Of a DNA stretch of 31,047 nt, positions 29,822 through 31,047 are shown one piece after another. The notes below the pieces were generated by a model. That model ran no database searches. It was not told where the DNA came from and worked only from the letters and a program-made list of their open reading frames with translations. The DNA is from an uncultured Paracoccaceae bacterium (GTDB taxonomy: Bacteria; Pseudomonadota; Alphaproteobacteria; Rhodobacterales; Rhodobacteraceae). The stretch lies in NCBI GenBank assembly GCA_937927675.1, contig CALBSG010000121.1, forward strand, positions 1-31,047. Reading direction: 5' to 3'. How positions within the stretch are numbered: position 1 is the stretch's first letter; every line of letters begins with the position of its first letter. The translations under genes were made by a program, and so were the position numbers.

Positions 29822-31047
29822 ATGGCAGACCGTCCCCATACCCCCGTGCTTGACCGGGTAAATCTGCCCGCCGACCTGAAAGGTCTGTCTGATCGAGAGT
29901 TGCGCCAATTGGCGGACGAGTTGCGGGCCGAGACGATTTCGGCCGTCTCGGTAACGGGGGGCCATCTTGGTGCCGGTCTGGGTGTGGTCGAACTTACCGT
30001 GGCGCTTCACGCTGTCTTCAATGCGCCGCGCGACAAGATCATCTGGGATGTCGGACATCAGTGCTACCCGCACAAAATCCTGACGGGCCGGCGCGATCGT
30101 ATCCGCACGCTGCGCACCGAAGGCGGGCTGTCGGGCTTTACCAAACGGTCTGAAAGCCCCTATGACCCCTTTGGCGCCGCCCACTCCTCGACCTCGATTT
30201 CAGCGGCGCTGGGTTTTGCGATCGCGGCAGATCTTGGCGGGGATCCGGGTGACGGGGTGGCGATCATCGGTGATGGATCGATGTCCGCCGGCATGGCGTT
30301 TGAGGCGATGAACAACGCCGGCCATTTGAAAAAACGCATGTTCGTCATTCTGAACGACAACGAAATGTCGATCGCGCCGCCGGTCGGGGCGCTGTCCAAC
30401 TATCTCTCGCGCCTTTATGCCGGTGAGCCGTTTCAGGATCTGAAGTCGGCGGCCAAAGGGCTTGCTGGCCTGTTGCCCGAACCCTTTGCCGAAGGCGCGC
30501 GCCGGGCGAAAGAGATGTTGAAAGGGATGGCCGTTGGCGGCACCCTGTTTGAAGAACTGGGCTTTTCCTATGTCGGGCCGATTGATGGCCATGACCTTGA
30601 CCAGCTTTTGCCCGTTCTGCGTACGGCCCACGCCCGCGCCACCGGCCCGACGCTGATCCATGTGCTGACCCGCAAGGGCAAGGGCTATGCTCCGGCAGAG
30701 AATTCGCCAGATCGCGGGCATGCGCGCGCAAAATTCGATGTGGTGACGGGTGAGCAGAAGAAAGCCCCGTCAAATGCGCCGTCTTATACCAAAGTCTTCG
30801 CCGAAGCCTTGATTGCCGAAGCCGAAGTCGATCCCAAGATCGTTGCCATCACCGCCGCCATGCCCGATGGCACTGGCCTTGATCTGTTCGGCGGGCGCTT
30901 CCCCAAGCGCACCTTTGATGTTGGCATTGCCGAACAGCATGCCGTGACCTTTGCCGCAGGCATGGCCTGCGAAGGCCTCAAGCCGGTGGTGGCGATTTAC
31001 TCCACCTTCTTGCAGCGGGCCTATGACCAGCTGATCCACGATGTGGC
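29822..31047 (+). CDS. dxs: 1-deoxy-D-xylulose-5-phosphate synthase (partial, 3' end outside window)
   Basis: Thiamine-diphosphate enzyme that makes DXP from pyruvate and glyceraldehyde-3-phosphate, the entry step of the MEP isoprenoid route. The frame is open from ATG at 29822 to the window end, 408 of about 640 codons. AGGAAAAG precedes the start. Diagnostic stretches are VSVTGGHLGAGLGVVELTVA, WDVGHQCYPHKILTGR, the TPP-binding GDGSMSAGMAFEAMNN ... NDNEMSI, and GIAEQHAVTFAAGMA with the catalytic Glu. It follows ispA by 13 bases and is probably co-transcribed with it. Confidence 0.96.
   Translation, partial: MADRPHTPVLDRVNLPADLKGLSDRELRQLADELRAETISAVSVTGGHLGAGLGVVELTVALHAVFNAPRDKIIWDVGHQCYPHKILTGRRDRIRTLRTEGGLSGFTKRSESPYDPFGAAHSSTSISAALGFAIAADLGGDPGDGVAIIGDGSMSAGMAFEAMNNAGHLKKRMFVILNDNEMSIAPPVGALSNYLSRLYAGEPFQDLKSAAKGLAGLLPEPFAEGARRAKEMLKGMAVGGTLFEELGFSYVGPIDGHDLDQLLPVLRTAHARATGPTLIHVLTRKGKGYAPAENSPDRGHARAKFDVVTGEQKKAPSNAPSYTKVFAEALIAEAEVDPKIVAITAAMPDGTGLDLFGGRFPKRTFDVGIAEQHAVTFAAGMACEGLKPVVAIYSTFLQRAYDQLIHDV

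Noticed and set aside
1..31047. tRNA, rRNA or CRISPR features
   Set aside because: No cloverleaf-like segments, rRNA-like stretches or regularly spaced direct repeats were seen when reading both strands; a tRNAscan or CRISPR finder run was not possible here.

Overview
The window is GC-rich and reads as a chromosomal segment of an alphaproteobacterium, most likely a member of the Rhodobacteraceae. The evidence is the leuS-lptE-holA order, a petP/petR pair next to ilvE, a histone-deacetylase-like gene, xseB, ispA and dxs, porins with a terminal Phe, and dispersed intergenic repeats of a kind I associate with that family. No rRNA, tRNA, CRISPR array or complete insertion sequence was seen.

Layout. 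(1) 1-6887, all minus strand: a spermidine/putrescine-type ABC importer (binding protein, ATPase, two permeases, the last cut by the window edge). Upstream of it lie a translationally coupled GAF-protein/LysR pair, an HPP-CBS membrane protein and a small acidic protein. (2) 7072-11669, minus: holA, lptE and leuS as an overlapping housekeeping operon, then a DUF3576 lipoprotein. (3) 11971-14986: two convergent porin genes facing each other across an AT-richer tyrosine recombinase gene. Porin 1 is complete. Porin 2 has an intact body but no start codon or ribosome binding site; its homology to porin 1 begins abruptly inside the signal peptide. (4) 15148-22633: yggS, then a five-gene minus-strand catabolic operon (AA_synth/DUF1185 protein, alpha/beta hydrolase, flavin reductase fused to a degenerate Nudix-like domain, luciferase-like monooxygenase, aldehyde dehydrogenase). 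It diverges from a GntR/FCD regulator and a DUF1330 protein; an AcuI-like reductase follows. (5) 22733-25529, plus: mtgA, a GST-like protein, queG and a 61-residue unknown. (6) 25569-31047: ilvE diverging from petP-petR-deacetylase-xseB-ispA-dxs, a tightly overlapping operon that ends in the first steps of isoprenoid synthesis and is cut by the window edge.

The most interesting signal is the porin-recombinase-porin block. Its architecture (one expressed gene, one start-less cassette in inverted orientation, short identical inverted repeats at the outer edges, and a recombinase with all catalytic residues inside) is what an invertible porin-switching module would look like. This is inference: a microdeletion that turned porin 2 into a pseudogene explains part of the same data, and both readings are given. 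Second is the regulated monooxygenase operon, whose gene combination does not match a pathway I can name. Third is a dispersed 35-bp element present three times, one copy of which supplies the queG start codon.
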